NCBI GenBank assembly: GCA_900316305.1
Contig: ONCM01000036.1
Span: 1 to 53,429 of the forward strand
Direction of reading: 5' to 3'
From: an uncultured Bacteroidales bacterium
GTDB taxonomy: Bacteria; Bacteroidota; Bacteroidia; Bacteroidales; WCHB1-69
DNA: 53,429 nt
Shown: in pieces, positions 7,192 to 16,838 of the stretch
Numbering within the stretch: the stretch's first letter is position 1
Layout of the letters: each line of letters starts with the position of its first letter
The notes under the pieces: model-generated
The model's database searches: none
Seen by the model: only the letters and a program-made list of their open reading frames with translations
What the model was told of the DNA's origin: nothing
Translations under genes and position numbers: made by a program

Positions 7192-10100
7192 ATGGCAAAT
7201 TTTTTAACGAAACTGTTTGGTACAAAGGCTGATAGAGATATGAAGGAGCTGCAACCGCTGCTCAAGAAGACTTTGGCCACGTACGAAACGATCAAAGATC
7301 TCCCCATTGATGAACTGAGACACAAAACCGAAGAATTCCGCGAAAAAATCCGCACGGCCACCCAAAAAGAGGAAGACCAGGCTGCTGAACTGCGCCGGTA
7401 TTTGGAGGAAAATTACGATATCCCCGTTGAAGAAAAGGAAAGCAAATACAAGGAAATCGAGAAGCTAGAGGACAAAATCTACGCCACCACGCAGGATATC
7501 CTCAACGACATTCTGCCAGAGGCCTTCTCCGTGATGAAGGAGACCGCCCGCCGCTTCAAGGAAAACGAAACCATCACCGTGACTGCCACGCAGCACGACC
7601 GCGACTTGGCGGCCAAACGCGAGTGTGTCACCATCGAGGGCGACAAGGCCATTTACCAAAACCAATGGATGGCCGGCGGCAACATGATCAAATGGGACAT
7701 GTGCCACTATGACGTGCAGCTCATCGGCGGTATGGTGCTCCACCAAGGTAAGATCGCCGAGATGGCCACCGGTGAGGGTAAGACGCTCGTCGCCACCCTG
7801 CCCGTCTATCTTAACGCACTGCCTGGCAAGGGCGTACATGTGGTCACCGTCAACGACTACCTGGCCAAGCGTGACTCCGAATGGATGGGTCTGCTCTACG
7901 AATTCCTCGGTCTCACCGTGGATTGCATCGACAAATACGAGCCCAACTCCGACGACCGTCGCCGCGCCTACAACGCCGACATCACCTACGGTACCAACAA
8001 CGAGTTCGGCTTCGACTACCTGCGTGACAACATGGCCCGCAACATCGGCGAGCTGGTGCAACGTCCGCACAACTACGCCATCGTCGATGAGGTGGACTCC
8101 GTGTTGATCGACGATGCCCGTACCCCGTTGATTATCTCCGGTCCGACCCCAAAAGGCGACCAACAAGCCTTTGACCAATACAAGCCCATTGTGCAGAAAC
8201 TGTATGAGGCTCAGCGCGTTTACGTGGCGCAAATCCTCACGCAAGCCAAGAAGATGCTGGCCGAGAACCCCGACCCGAAACCGCAGGACGAGAGTGCCAT
8301 GCTGCTTCTCCGCGCACACCGCGGTCTGCCCAAAAACAAGGCTCTTATCAAATTCTTGAGCGAACCCGGCATGAAACAGGTGCTGCAACGCACAGAATCT
8401 TTCTTCATGCAGGATCAGAACCGCAACATGCACCTCATCGACGATGAGCTCTACTTCGTCATCGAAGAGAAGCTGAACACCGTCGATATCATGGACAAGG
8501 GTATTGATGTCATCAGTAAGGATGCCGATGAGGCCAAGCTGTTCATCATGCCCGATGTGGGTGCGCAAATTGCTGATTTGGAGAAAGAAAACCTTACGCC
8601 CGCTGAAAAAACGGCCCGCAAGGAGGAGATTTACAACAACTACGCCATCGCCTCTGACCGTATCCATACCGTGCACCAGCTGCTGAAAGCTTACACCATG
8701 TTCGACCGCGACGTGGAATATGTGATCATTGACAACAAAGTCAAGATTGTTGATGAGCAAACCGGCCGTATCATGGAGGGCCGCCGCTATTCCGACGGTC
8801 TGCACCAAGCTATTGAGGCTAAGGAAAATGTGAAGGTGGAGGCTGCCACTCAGACCTACGCCACCATCACCCTGCAGAACTACTTCCGCATGTACAAGAA
8901 GCTGGCCGGTATGACTGGTACCGCTGAAACGGAAGCGGGTGAGTTCTGGAATATCTACAAGCTGGATGTGGTGGTGATTCCGACCAACAAACCCGTGATT
9001 CGTGAGGATGCCAACGATCTGGTTTACAAGACTAAACGTGAGAAATACGCCGCCGTGGTCGATGAGATTCTGCGCCTGCACGAGGCCGGCCGACCAGTAT
9101 TGGTAGGTACCACATCCGTGGAAATCTCTGAATTATTGTCCAACATTCTGACCCGCAGACATATACAGCACAATGTCTTGAACGCCAAGTTGCACAAGAA
9201 GGAGGCTGACATTGTGGCAGAAGCCGGTCGCGAAGGCACGGTGACCATCGCCACCAACATGGCTGGTCGTGGTACCGATATCAAGCTGACACCGGAAGTG
9301 CGCGAAAAGGGCGGTCTGGCCATCATCGGCACCGAACGTCACGACTCCCGCCGTGTCGATCGCCAGCTGCGCGGTCGTGCCGGCCGTCAGGGCGACCCCG
9401 GCAGCTCCCAGTTCTTCGTCTCTCTGGAGGACGACCTCATGCGTCTGTTCGGCTCCGACCGTATCGCCAAAGTCATGGACAGCATGGGCCATCAGGACGG
9501 TGACGTGATCCAACACAGCATGATCTCCAAGTCCATCGAGCGTGCGCAGAAGAAGGTCGAGGAGAACAACTTCGGCATTCGTAAACGTTTGTTGGAGTAC
9601 GACGACGTGATGAACAAGCAGCGTTCCACGATTTACCGCAAGCGCCGCAACGCCCTCTTCGGCGACCGTCTCGCCATCGACATCTCCCAAATGATCCACG
9701 ATGTGTGCGAAACGCTCGTGGCCGATGCATGGGATGCCAAGGATTTCGAAGGCTTCAAGATGGGCATGATCACGACTTTCGGCTGCGAATCGCCGTTTGA
9801 CGAGAACTATTTCATGCAGGAGCGTCAGCGCGTGCTGGTTGACAAGCTCTTCCCAGTCGTTTATGACCATTATAAAGAGAAGCTGCAGAAAGTGGCCGAG
9901 CAGGCCTATCCGGTGATTGAGCGTGTCTATCTGGAACACGGCGACCGTTTCCAAAACATCGCCATCCCATTTACCGATGGCAAGAAGACCATCAATATCG
10001 TGGCTCCGCTGAAGAAATGTTACGAGACCAAAGGCCGTGAAGTGGGACTTTCCTTCGAAAAAGGCATCACTCTCGCCGTCATCGACAATGCTTGGAAGGA

Positions 10101-10491
10101 GCACCTCCGCGCCATGGACGACCTCAAAGAGAGCGTGCAGAACGCCTCATACGAGCAGAAGGATCCTCTGTTGATCTACAAACTCGAATCCTTCAATCTC
10201 TTCGACCAATTGCTCGTCCGCATCAGCGAAGAAATCGTTACTTTCCTGAATATCGGCAAGTTACCGATTGCAGAAGAGACTGATCTGAAGGAAGCCCAAC
10301 TGCCAGAATCGGATGCCAAGAAGCTGCAAACCGGTCGTCAGGAGATGGGTCGCGGCCGTCAGATGGCCCCAGGCAAACCGACTAACGAACCCTACCGTGC
10401 TGAGAAGAAGGTCGGCCGAAACGACCCGTGTCCCTGCGGCAGCGGCAAAAAATACAAGAACTGTCACGGAAGATTCGAGGCTGGAGAGTAA
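7192..10491 (+). CDS. secA: preprotein translocase ATPase SecA
   Basis: Motor ATPase that drives unfolded preproteins through SecYEG. The 1099-residue length is larger than the E. coli protein (about 900) but usual for Bacteroidota, whose SecA carries an insertion in the first nucleotide-binding domain. Visible: Walker [16 protein letters not shown] near residue 195, [19 protein letters not shown], the second NBD with [10 protein letters not shown] and [13 protein letters not shown], helical scaffold, and a C-terminal zinc-binding SEC-C tail [16 protein letters not shown] that binds SecB or ribosomes. The stop codon overlaps the ATG of the following glycosyltransferase (TAATG), implying cotranscription and coupled translation. 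Very long antisense frames inside the gene are codon-bias shadows. Confidence 0.98.
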   Translation: MANFLTKLFGTKADRDMKELQPLLKKTLATYETIKDLPIDELRHKTEEFREKIRTATQKEEDQAAELRRYLEENYDIPVEEKESKYKEIEKLEDKIYATTQDILNDILPEAFSVMKETARRFKENETITVTATQHDRDLAAKRECVTIEGDKAIYQNQWMAGGNMIKWDMCHYDVQLIGGMVLHQGKIAEMATGEGKTLVATLPVYLNALPGKGVHVVTVNDYLAKRDSEWMGLLYEFLGLTVDCIDKYEPNSDDRRRAYNADITYGTNNEFGFDYLRDNMARNIGELVQRPHNYAIVDEVDSVLIDDARTPLIISGPTPKGDQQAFDQYKPIVQKLYEAQRVYVAQILTQAKKMLAENPDPKPQDESAMLLLRAHRGLPKNKALIKFLSEPGMKQVLQRTESFFMQDQNRNMHLIDDELYFVIEEKLNTVDIMDKGIDVISKDADEAKLFIMPDVGAQIADLEKENLTPAEKTARKEEIYNNYAIASDRIHTVHQLLKAYTMFDRDVEYVIIDNKVKIVDEQTGRIMEGRRYSDGLHQAIEAKENVKVEAATQTYATITLQNYFRMYKKLAGMTGTAETEAGEFWNIYKLDVVVIPTNKPVIREDANDLVYKTKREKYAAVVDEILRLHEAGRPVLVGTTSVEISELLSNILTRRHIQHNVLNAKLHKKEADIVAEAGREGTVTIATNMAGRGTDIKLTPEVREKGGLAIIGTERHDSRRVDRQLRGRAGRQGDPGSSQFFVSLEDDLMRLFGSDRIAKVMDSMGHQDGDVIQHSMISKSIERAQKKVEENNFGIRKRLLEYDDVMNKQRSTIYRKRRNALFGDRLAIDISQMIHDVCETLVADAWDAKDFEGFKMGMITTFGCESPFDENYFMQERQRVLVDKLFPVVYDHYKEKLQKVAEQAYPVIERVYLEHGDRFQNIAIPFTDGKKTINIVAPLKKCYETKGREVGLSFEKGITLAVIDNAWKEHLRAMDDLKESVQNASYEQKDPLLIYKLESFNLFDQLLVRISEEIVTFLNIGKLPIAEETDLKEAQLPESDAKKLQTGRQEMGRGRQMAPGKPTNEPYRAEKKVGRNDPCPCGSGKKYKNCHGRFEAGE

Positions 10492-11603
10492 TGAAACGCG
10501 CCATCCTCTCGGTCACTAACGACCTCTACACCGACCCGCGTGTCGATAAAGTCGCCCTTTTCCTGACCAAAAAGGGCGTGGATGTTACGCTTGTGGGCCG
10601 CTGTTACGGGGATTCGCCAACGCTAGCAAAACGTCCGTATAAGACCAAACGCTTGCGTCTGCTTTTCCGACGCAACTGGATTTTCTATGCAGAATACAAC
10701 TTACGACTGTTTTTCTATCTGCTTTTCAAAAAGTGTGATATATTGATAGCCAATGATTTGGACACCTTATTGCCCAACTATTTGGTCAGCAAATGGCGGC
10801 GAAAAAAGCTGGTGTACGACAGCCACGAATATTTCTGCGGAGAACTGTCGGTGGTCAGCAATCCAGTTGCGCACAAAGTATGGAGTGCCATCGAGCGGTT
10901 CTGTTTCCCGAAGCTGAAAACGGTCATCACCGTCAGCCAATCCATTGTGGATCAGTACGAAAAGGAGTATGGCATTCGCCCCTATCTGGTGCGCAACATC
11001 CCGCCGGCGAACACATTCACGGTGACCGCCACCCGCCAATCGTTAGGGATGCCGGATGACAAGACCGTCCTGCTTATGCAAGGCAACAGCATCAACGAAT
11101 GTCGCGGAGGGGAGGAAATCGTGCAAGCCATGACCTCGTTGCCTAACTGCCATCTTTTCATCGTAGGAAACGGCACCGTAATCCCCAAACTGCAAGAGAT
11201 GACGGCCTCACTGAACCTGCAGGATCGTATCACCTTCAAACCGAGACAAACGCCTGAGAATCTGTTCAATTACACCGCTTTGGCAGACATCGGACTCTCT
11301 TTGGACAAAGATGTGAGTGCCAATGCTCATTTCAGCCTGCCCAACAAAATTTTTGAATACATCAACGCTGGAACACCCTTAGTGGTTTCCAATCTGCCTG
11401 AGCGTGAACGTATTGTAAAGCATTACAACGTGGGTCTGGTGGCAGAATCCGTCACGCCAGAAGCCGTTGTCGCTGCCGTAAAGGCACTTTGCGACCCTGT
11501 ACTCTTGGCGCAATGTCAGGAAAACTGCAAAATCGCCGCACGCGAGCTCACGTGGGAAAACGAAGAAAAAGTGTTGGAAACTGTATATCAGCCGCTTATC
11601 TGA
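10491..11603 (+). CDS. glycosyltransferase family 4-like (GT-B fold)
   Basis: A 371-residue GT-B glycosyltransferase. The N-terminal half begins KRAILSVTNDLYTDPRVDKVA, a pattern frequent in group 1 transferases that act on envelope polysaccharides; DSHEYFCGE follows. The C-terminal nucleotide-sugar domain has LLMQGNSINECRGGEEIV, LFIVGNG, FKPRQTPENL and the acceptor/donor segment FSLPNKIFEYINAGTPLVVSNLPE. Start ATG at 10491 is inside the secA stop (TAATG), which sets the start and suggests translational coupling. Substrate cannot be read from sequence. The downstream neighbour is on the opposite strand and the two 3' ends overlap by 8 bp. Confidence 0.9.
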   Translation: MKRAILSVTNDLYTDPRVDKVALFLTKKGVDVTLVGRCYGDSPTLAKRPYKTKRLRLLFRRNWIFYAEYNLRLFFYLLFKKCDILIANDLDTLLPNYLVSKWRRKKLVYDSHEYFCGELSVVSNPVAHKVWSAIERFCFPKLKTVITVSQSIVDQYEKEYGIRPYLVRNIPPANTFTVTATRQSLGMPDDKTVLLMQGNSINECRGGEEIVQAMTSLPNCHLFIVGNGTVIPKLQEMTASLNLQDRITFKPRQTPENLFNYTALADIGLSLDKDVSANAHFSLPNKIFEYINAGTPLVVSNLPERERIVKHYNVGLVAESVTPEAVVAAVKALCDPVLLAQCQENCKIAARELTWENEEKVLETVYQPLI

Positions 11604-12831
11604 ATTTTGTTTGCCGTCTGCAGCTGCATATTGCCAACAATAAAGCGCAAAAAGTAATAAACTGCAACCGGTAAGTGAACCAGAAATGCACAAAACTATG
11701 GTTGGTCAACGCCAAATACCAAAGATAGGGCGCGAGAGCAACCAGCAAATACATCAGGATATTGGACCAGGAAGGCTTCTTGAAACGAATAGCGGCACAT
11801 ACTACGAACACTATCAGCGTCAGACACACCATCATCCACGGAACCATCGCCAAATTTTTGGAGATAGCACCCCAATGGGAAGCGCCTTGTTCCATACTCG
11901 TACGGTAATGGACCATATCCATACCTTCCTTGAAAACATTGTAATCCAGCACTATCGTACCAATCACCCACTTGGTGAGCCACGTCAGGGCCATGGCAAT
12001 CAGCCACAGGAACCCCCATTTCACTATCTGCTTAACATCCATGATGGTCAGCGGACGGTCATCGCGCAGGGAAAGCCAAACGAGCAACGGCCATCCGAAA
12101 GACAGCATCGGCGTGGAAAGCAAATCAAAATAGCAGGTCAGGGAGCCCGCAATAAAGAACAACAGACTCAGTTTGCGGTTATCCCCATCCAGTCGTACCA
12201 CAAACAGGGAAGCCAGCAATGAAATAAGGAAAACTGGCGTAAACTGTAAGGAGAAGAACATCATAAAACCGTAAACCAGAATCCAGCTCATCATCATGGC
12301 AGCCGTTTTCCATATACCGACCCGTGGCAGATATGCAGCGCCAAAAATCAACAATAACACGCATGAAATCGCGAATAACAGCCACTGAATCTGTGCATAA
12401 CTCAAAAAAGTGAGCAAATAACGGAACAAAAATGTCGAACCGTGCCAATATCGCGCATACTTGATCCGCGGAGCATCCAACTGATCGTGGGTCAACAACC
12501 ACAAATCCTCCGGCAAGACCCAACTTATCGAAATCCGTTCACCAGCCATAGCCGATTTTAGCGGTTTGTGCCGATCAATGCAATAAATCTGGTTCAAAAC
12601 AAGAGCCTCGGTGAAACAGTCTTGCTGACAGCCCTCCACATCAATAATGGAGCGAGGATAATTCCCATACTTTGACAAGCTGACCGACGCCATTTTCACA
12701 TGACGTTTTATGGTTTTGTCCGGCAGACAGCAGGAAATCACGGCAAAGAGAAGATATACGACTATCAACAGCACAAAAAGTCCTGTATATTGTAAGAAAG
12801 GATTACGTATAAAACGGTTGCCAAAGCTCAT
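11596..12831 (-). CDS. polytopic membrane protein, GT-C-like topology
   Basis: A 411-residue integral membrane protein with one transmembrane helix near residues 15-35, a hydrophilic extracytoplasmic stretch of about 100 residues (with YARYWHGS), and then about eight more hydrophobic segments ending in a short basic tail RRQTKFR. The layout, a first helix, a soluble loop and a helical bundle, resembles GT-C-type transferases and related unnamed families, but I see no catalytic signature and do not assign a function. It stands alone on the minus strand, next to a glycosyltransferase with overlapping 3' ends, which weakly suggests a role in surface glycans. Confidence 0.7.
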   Translation of the reverse strand: MSFGNRFIRNPFLQYTGLFVLLIVVYLLFAVISCCLPDKTIKRHVKMASVSLSKYGNYPRSIIDVEGCQQDCFTEALVLNQIYCIDRHKPLKSAMAGERISISWVLPEDLWLLTHDQLDAPRIKYARYWHGSTFLFRYLLTFLSYAQIQWLLFAISCVLLLIFGAAYLPRVGIWKTAAMMMSWILVYGFMMFFSLQFTPVFLISLLASLFVVRLDGDNRKLSLLFFIAGSLTCYFDLLSTPMLSFGWPLLVWLSLRDDRPLTIMDVKQIVKWGFLWLIAMALTWLTKWVIGTIVLDYNVFKEGMDMVHYRTSMEQGASHWGAISKNLAMVPWMMVCLTLIVFVVCAAIRFKKPSWSNILMYLLVALAPYLWYLALTNHSFVHFWFTYRLQFITFCALLLAICSCRRQTKFR

Positions 12832-12890
12832 TTTATGTGTTTTTTTCTTTGATTGACAATAGAATGCGGCACTCGCACCCTTTTAAGCGG

Positions 12891-12898
12891 CAAAAATA
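12891..12898 (-). promoter_or_regulatory. -7 promoter word for membrane protein gene
   Basis: TATTTTTG on the minus strand, about 60 nt upstream of the ATG at 12831; divergent from the lpxH promoter. Confidence 0.55.
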
Positions 12899-12941
12899 TC
12901 ATTTTTTTTATTCGAATGGGAAAGCGCATTCATTAAAACTG

Positions 12942-12949
12942 TATTTTTG
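12942..12949 (+). promoter_or_regulatory. -7 promoter word for lpxH-like gene
   Basis: TATTTTTG followed by cgcc and then the GTG at 12954. Only 4 nt separate motif and start codon, so the transcript may be leaderless. Confidence 0.6.
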
Positions 12950-12953
12950 CGCC

Positions 12954-13733
12954 GTGAAAAAAACGAACCCATTTTCTAACCTTATAGAACTCCACGGCAA
13001 CTGTCTGTTCGTGTCGGATGCGCATTTCCGCACCCCGCCGGATGCTGCCAGTGAGGAGCGCGAAGAACGGCTGATCCAACTGTTGGAATGTCAAGGTGCT
13101 GATTTCCGGCATCTTTTCCTGTTGGGTGACATTTTCGACTATTGGTTCGAGTACCGGGATGTCGTGCCTAAAGGGTATTTTTCGCTATTCACCTGTCTGA
13201 AGAAACTGCATGAGAAGGGTGTTCAAATCCACTACTTCACCGGCAACCACGACATGTGGGTGGAGGACTACTTCACGCAGGCTTTCGGCGCCGTCATCTA
13301 TCGTGAGGCGCAACTGATGGAAATCAACGGGCATCGCTGCTTCACCGGTCATGGCGACGGCCTGGGCGGCAAGCAGCGCAAATATCTGCTCATCAAACGG
13401 ATTTTCAACAACCGGTTCAACTGGTGGCTCTACGGCCTGCTGCATCCACGGCAGTCGTTCTCCATCTCCCGTTTCTGTTCGGAGAAGAGTCGCAACTCGC
13501 ACGATGAAAGCATGTTGCAATTCCAAGGCGAAAAGGAATTTCAAGTGCAATACGCCCGCGAGCTTCTAGAAATTACCAACGTTGACCACTTCATCTTCGC
13601 GCACCGCCATGTGCTCGTGCGCTACGAACTGACCCCGGAATGCACCTTCTTCAACACGGGCGACTGGCTGGAGCATTTCAGTTACGTGACATTCAACGAA
13701 GGGGATGCGGAACCGGAACTTCACACCCATTAA
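12954..13733 (+). CDS. lpxH: UDP-2,3-diacylglucosamine hydrolase-like metallophosphoesterase
   Basis: Calcineurin-fold phosphoesterase matching LpxH, which cleaves UDP-2,3-diacylglucosamine to lipid X plus UMP in lipid A synthesis at the inner membrane. Metal-ligand motifs: FVSDAHF, LLGDIFDYWFEY, FTGNHDMW, and GHGDGLG; a later HRHV may be the last ligand. About 259 residues from the GTG at 12954. That start is chosen because the promoter word ends 4 nt before it and all upstream in-frame codons (from 12837) lie in front of the promoter; there is no ATG before the first motif. Era follows after 14 bp, probably in the same transcript. A related LpxH2-like activity cannot be excluded. Confidence 0.85.
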   Translation: MKKTNPFSNLIELHGNCLFVSDAHFRTPPDAASEEREERLIQLLECQGADFRHLFLLGDIFDYWFEYRDVVPKGYFSLFTCLKKLHEKGVQIHYFTGNHDMWVEDYFTQAFGAVIYREAQLMEINGHRCFTGHGDGLGGKQRKYLLIKRIFNNRFNWWLYGLLHPRQSFSISRFCSEKSRNSHDESMLQFQGEKEFQVQYARELLEITNVDHFIFAHRHVLVRYELTPECTFFNTGDWLEHFSYVTFNEGDAEPELHTH

Positions 13734-13747
13734 AAGAACAATGAATT

Positions 13748-14650
13748 ATGGAAAACACTAATACTATCCCGCATCGTGCGGGCTTTGTCAATATCATCGG
13801 CAACCCCAACGTGGGCAAAAGCACCCTGATGAACCAACTGGTGGGCGAAAAGGTCTCCATCATGACCTCCAAAGCCCAGACCACCCGGCACAGAATAAAG
13901 GGCATCGTCAACGGCGATGACTTCCAGATTGTCTATTCCGACCTGCCCGGCGTGCTTGATCCCGCCTACATGATGCAGAAGTACATGATGAAATTCGTCA
14001 CCGACTCCCTGCAGGACGCTGACATCATCCTCTACCTCATCGAATGTGGCGAAACCCGATACAACGAGGAACTGGTCGAAAAAATCAACAAGATGGGCAT
14101 TCCCGTTGTGTTCATCATCAACAAAACCGACAAATACACGAAAGAACAGGTGGCGGAGTCGAAAAACCATTGGCAGACGATTTTGCCTACCGCCGACGTG
14201 TTCGCCATCTCCGCATTGAAGGGCATCAACATCGAGCCCGTACGCAACCGTATCATCGAGCTGCTGCCCGAGTGCCCACCCTATTTTCCGAAAGACGCCC
14301 TCACCGACCGCCCAATGCGCTTTTTTGTATCGGAACTCATTCGGGAACAGATACTTCTGCAATACAAGAAGGAGATTCCTTACAGTGTGGAAGTAGTCGT
14401 AGAAAGCTACAAAGAGGAACCCGACCTCATACGGATAGCCGCGACCCTCTACGTGGAACGTACCACGCAGAAGGCCATCATCATCGGCAGCAAAGGCTCA
14501 GCCATCAAGAAGTTAGGCACGGATGCCCGGATGTCCATCGAGGATTTCCTGCAAAAGCACGTGTTCCTCGATCTGTCCGTCAAAGTCCTCAAAGACTGGC
14601 GCAACAACGAGCTGCAAATGAAACGTTTTGGCTATTCGCTTGGAGACTGA
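13748..14650 (+). CDS. era: GTPase Era
   Basis: Ribosome-assembly GTPase that binds 16S rRNA near its 3' end. The 300-residue protein has G1 GNPNVGKS at residues 18-25, the TTRHRI switch region, G3 DLPG near 66, G4 NKTD near 126, G5 ISALKG, and a C-terminal KH domain with the RNA-binding IIGSKGSAIKKLG near 247. The length is that of the family. It lies 14 bp behind the LpxH-like gene and is probably cotranscribed. The gene ends 29 bp before the convergent restriction endonuclease gene. Confidence 0.97.
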   Translation: MENTNTIPHRAGFVNIIGNPNVGKSTLMNQLVGEKVSIMTSKAQTTRHRIKGIVNGDDFQIVYSDLPGVLDPAYMMQKYMMKFVTDSLQDADIILYLIECGETRYNEELVEKINKMGIPVVFIINKTDKYTKEQVAESKNHWQTILPTADVFAISALKGINIEPVRNRIIELLPECPPYFPKDALTDRPMRFFVSELIREQILLQYKKEIPYSVEVVVESYKEEPDLIRIAATLYVERTTQKAIIIGSKGSAIKKLGTDARMSIEDFLQKHVFLDLSVKVLKDWRNNELQMKRFGYSLGD

Positions 14651-14679
14651 ACTAACAATCAGGCAATAATTGTTAATTA

Positions 14680-15675
14680 CTAAATGGTAGGGATTTCGTC
14701 AATATAATCCCTCAAAGCCTTCATTAACAAGTCAAACTCTTCCAATTTAGGTATTTTAGTGATTGTTTTGATTTTTCTCTGAATATCTTGTAAGGCAGTA
14801 GAATCAGTATGTGCTTTTAAAAACAATCTCCAATTGTCAGCAGAGATACCAAGAATGTCTGTTTGAAGAATTTCTGTCACAAATTCGGACATTATTCCTG
14901 TTCGTGCCAATCGTCCGAAGTTGTTTCCCCCGTCATATACGGGTTTGTAGTTTGTTTCATCACGGGCATTTTCCATATAAGGTTTTACACCTTTTGGTGT
15001 GATTAATCCTCTTTGCTCTAAAGTATATGGCTTTTCCGTTTGCCGTTCATACAGCCAATACCTTTTAGAGGCTTCAGCAGCCGCTTTTGCAGAATAAATC
15101 CACGGGGCTGCTAAAACAGGATTTCCACAAACAGCATCACTCAAGTACCAAGGTATAATACATAACAAGTCCCCATTATCACAGGCTTCGGAAGCGGTCC
15201 TGTATCTGAAAGAGGGTTCCCCTTCTTTCGATAAAATAAACCAACTTTTCAGCTCGATTCCCAACAAAGGAGTTGATTTTCCAACCTTTTTAACAAGCCT
15301 GACATCAGGAAAAGACTCATTGGACCGGATAAAGTGATACTCACTCCATTTCCCTTTATCATCCCATAAATAACGATGAGAATTAAGAAAATAGACAACT
15401 TTACTCTCTATCATAGAACCAAGTAATGTATTCAAACTAAACAGATCCGTTGCCAATATGCCAGAATATGTGTTCTCTATCACACACTCTGAAGGTAAAG
15501 AGGGGAATGCAACATTTCGCAGGTTTGTTATGAGTTTGAACCTTTCATCATTTTTGGACACTGTAAAATTGGTTTCTTTAAATTCGGGCAATGAGGAAAG
15601 GTCTATTTGAGTGAAAGCTTTTCCATTATTTGCCTCTTGTAAGGTTGCCTTAATCGTTGTTTGATTCGTTTTCAT
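14680..15675 (-). CDS. type II restriction endonuclease (PD-(D/E)XK)
   Basis: A 331-residue protein directly after a DNA methyltransferase, with which it overlaps as ATGA (start 15675, methylase stop 15672); this sets the start and implies translational coupling, which delays nuclease synthesis relative to the methylase. A plausible catalytic centre is SFPDVRLV followed after about 16 residues by GIELKSW, a PD-X(n)-ELK arrangement typical of type II enzymes. The length and pairing with a DGPY-type methylase are compatible with the XcyI/Cfr9I group (CCCGGG), but I cannot confirm the specificity. The region is AT-richer than Era and Pta on either side, suggesting acquisition by transfer. Confidence 0.8.
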   Translation of the reverse strand: MKTNQTTIKATLQEANNGKAFTQIDLSSLPEFKETNFTVSKNDERFKLITNLRNVAFPSLPSECVIENTYSGILATDLFSLNTLLGSMIESKVVYFLNSHRYLWDDKGKWSEYHFIRSNESFPDVRLVKKVGKSTPLLGIELKSWFILSKEGEPSFRYRTASEACDNGDLLCIIPWYLSDAVCGNPVLAAPWIYSAKAAAEASKRYWLYERQTEKPYTLEQRGLITPKGVKPYMENARDETNYKPVYDGGNNFGRLARTGIMSEFVTEILQTDILGISADNWRLFLKAHTDSTALQDIQRKIKTITKIPKLEEFDLLMKALRDYIDEIPTI

Positions 15676-16676
15676 ATTGCCATGATTTCTAATTCGGATA
15701 ACCGAAGACAAGCATTTTTAAACGTTTTTTCGGAGATTTCGGCTGAATAGCAACTTCTTCCAAGTTTCCGACAACAGAAAGCTGTCGTTGCTAAGCCTGC
15801 AAAAGGATCCCAAACAACATCGCCTGTATCTGACGATGTTTGAATGATGTAGTCTATGATTGCTATCGGTTTTTGGTTATAATGCAGAGATTTTTGTTTT
15901 AGAGAATCTTTGAGACGTTCCTTGTTGTGAAGGGCAGGAAGATTCCAAACATTTGTAAAGCCATGAATGTGGTTCCACTTGGCACGCATCGATTCCCATA
16001 AATCTTCGGTCATCATTTTTCCATCAATCAAGAAATAAGGTTTTCCTTCGGCACGGCCGTAGAGATTCGCATATTCGGCAAGCAGTTGCATCGCATTTGC
16101 CGGCGGGAAATACCACATTTCATCACTTGTGAAATACTTCCGGGTAGCAGCATTTTTCACTCCGCAAGCCTCGTTTGTTTTACTGAATGGCAGACCTGAA
16201 CGTAACCATTCGCTGCGCAGCCACTCTTGCAGACTAAGAGGTTTTCCCTCGCAGTTCTCAATAAAAACCCGTTTTGTATATCTTACACATACTTCTGTTA
16301 CCACAGGTGCCTGACGTATAGTTTTAGAGTTTACATTTCCAGCGACATGCCCTATTCCCTTATTCCATATAAAAGTCTGTTCATAGTCCCATCCGTTTAG
16401 TTCAATGTAGTGATGCATCCGAGCCCATCCAAGTTCTGTGCCCCAAAACCAAAGAGTGGTATTTGGTTTAGCGTATTTAGACCATTCTGCAATGTGTGGA
16501 GCATATATTTCTGGCAAAAATTTAGTGTCTTTAGGATCTCCAGGGAAGCCGTTTATACCGTATGGTCCGTCAACAAAAATTATTGTCGGTGCGGGCCACC
16601 GGCTGTAGCAATCTAGGGAATTCTTGTTTTCAAGAACAATAGAATTTTCCCCAACCTTTTGTACAAAAGTATTCAT
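15672..16676 (-). CDS. DNA methyltransferase (N4-cytosine or N6-adenine), type II R-M system
   Basis: A 334-residue amino-methyltransferase protecting host DNA from the adjacent nuclease. The catalytic motif IV reads VDGPYGING (a variant of D/S-P-P-Y), and the S-adenosylmethionine motif I VVWDPFAGLATTAFC comes near the C-terminus, the permuted IV-to-I order of the beta class. NQKPIAIIDYII just before motif I is also typical. Start at 16676 (MNTFVQKVGENS) is chosen because a TAnnTTTG promoter lies between it and the longer upstream frame. Its stop overlaps the endonuclease ATG. Low GC relative to core neighbours. Confidence 0.88.
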   Translation of the reverse strand: MNTFVQKVGENSIVLENKNSLDCYSRWPAPTIIFVDGPYGINGFPGDPKDTKFLPEIYAPHIAEWSKYAKPNTTLWFWGTELGWARMHHYIELNGWDYEQTFIWNKGIGHVAGNVNSKTIRQAPVVTEVCVRYTKRVFIENCEGKPLSLQEWLRSEWLRSGLPFSKTNEACGVKNAATRKYFTSDEMWYFPPANAMQLLAEYANLYGRAEGKPYFLIDGKMMTEDLWESMRAKWNHIHGFTNVWNLPALHNKERLKDSLKQKSLHYNQKPIAIIDYIIQTSSDTGDVVWDPFAGLATTAFCCRKLGRSCYSAEISEKTFKNACLRLSELEIMAI

Positions 16677-16706
16677 AATAAATAGTATAACGTAATACCA
16701 AAGGCG

Positions 16707-16714
16707 CAAAAGTA
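16707..16714 (-). promoter_or_regulatory. -7 promoter word for R-M operon
   Basis: TACTTTTG then cgcc on the minus strand, 30 nt before the methylase ATG at 16676. Confidence 0.6.
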
Positions 16715-16764
16715 CATTTTTTTCAAAGAAATGCTTCTGTTCCAATTTTTTTTCTGTGGAATAA

Positions 16765-16816
16765 AGGGAGAGGCTAACTCTGTTGATCATAATCGATTGA
16801 CAAATAGTCTCTCCCT
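16765..16816. repeat. 8-bp inverted repeat between acidic gene and R-M operon
   Basis: agggagag at 16765-16772 and ctctccct at 16809-16816 with a 36-nt spacer. It follows the acidic gene in the direction of transcription but no T-run follows, so a terminator role is uncertain. Confidence 0.4.
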
Positions 16817-16838
16817 AACGTTTCCCTTAACAAAAAGC

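Noticed and set aside
7465-9081. 538-codon antisense frame within secA
   Set aside because: Codon-bias shadow of the secA gene; no own promoter and no recognisable domains.
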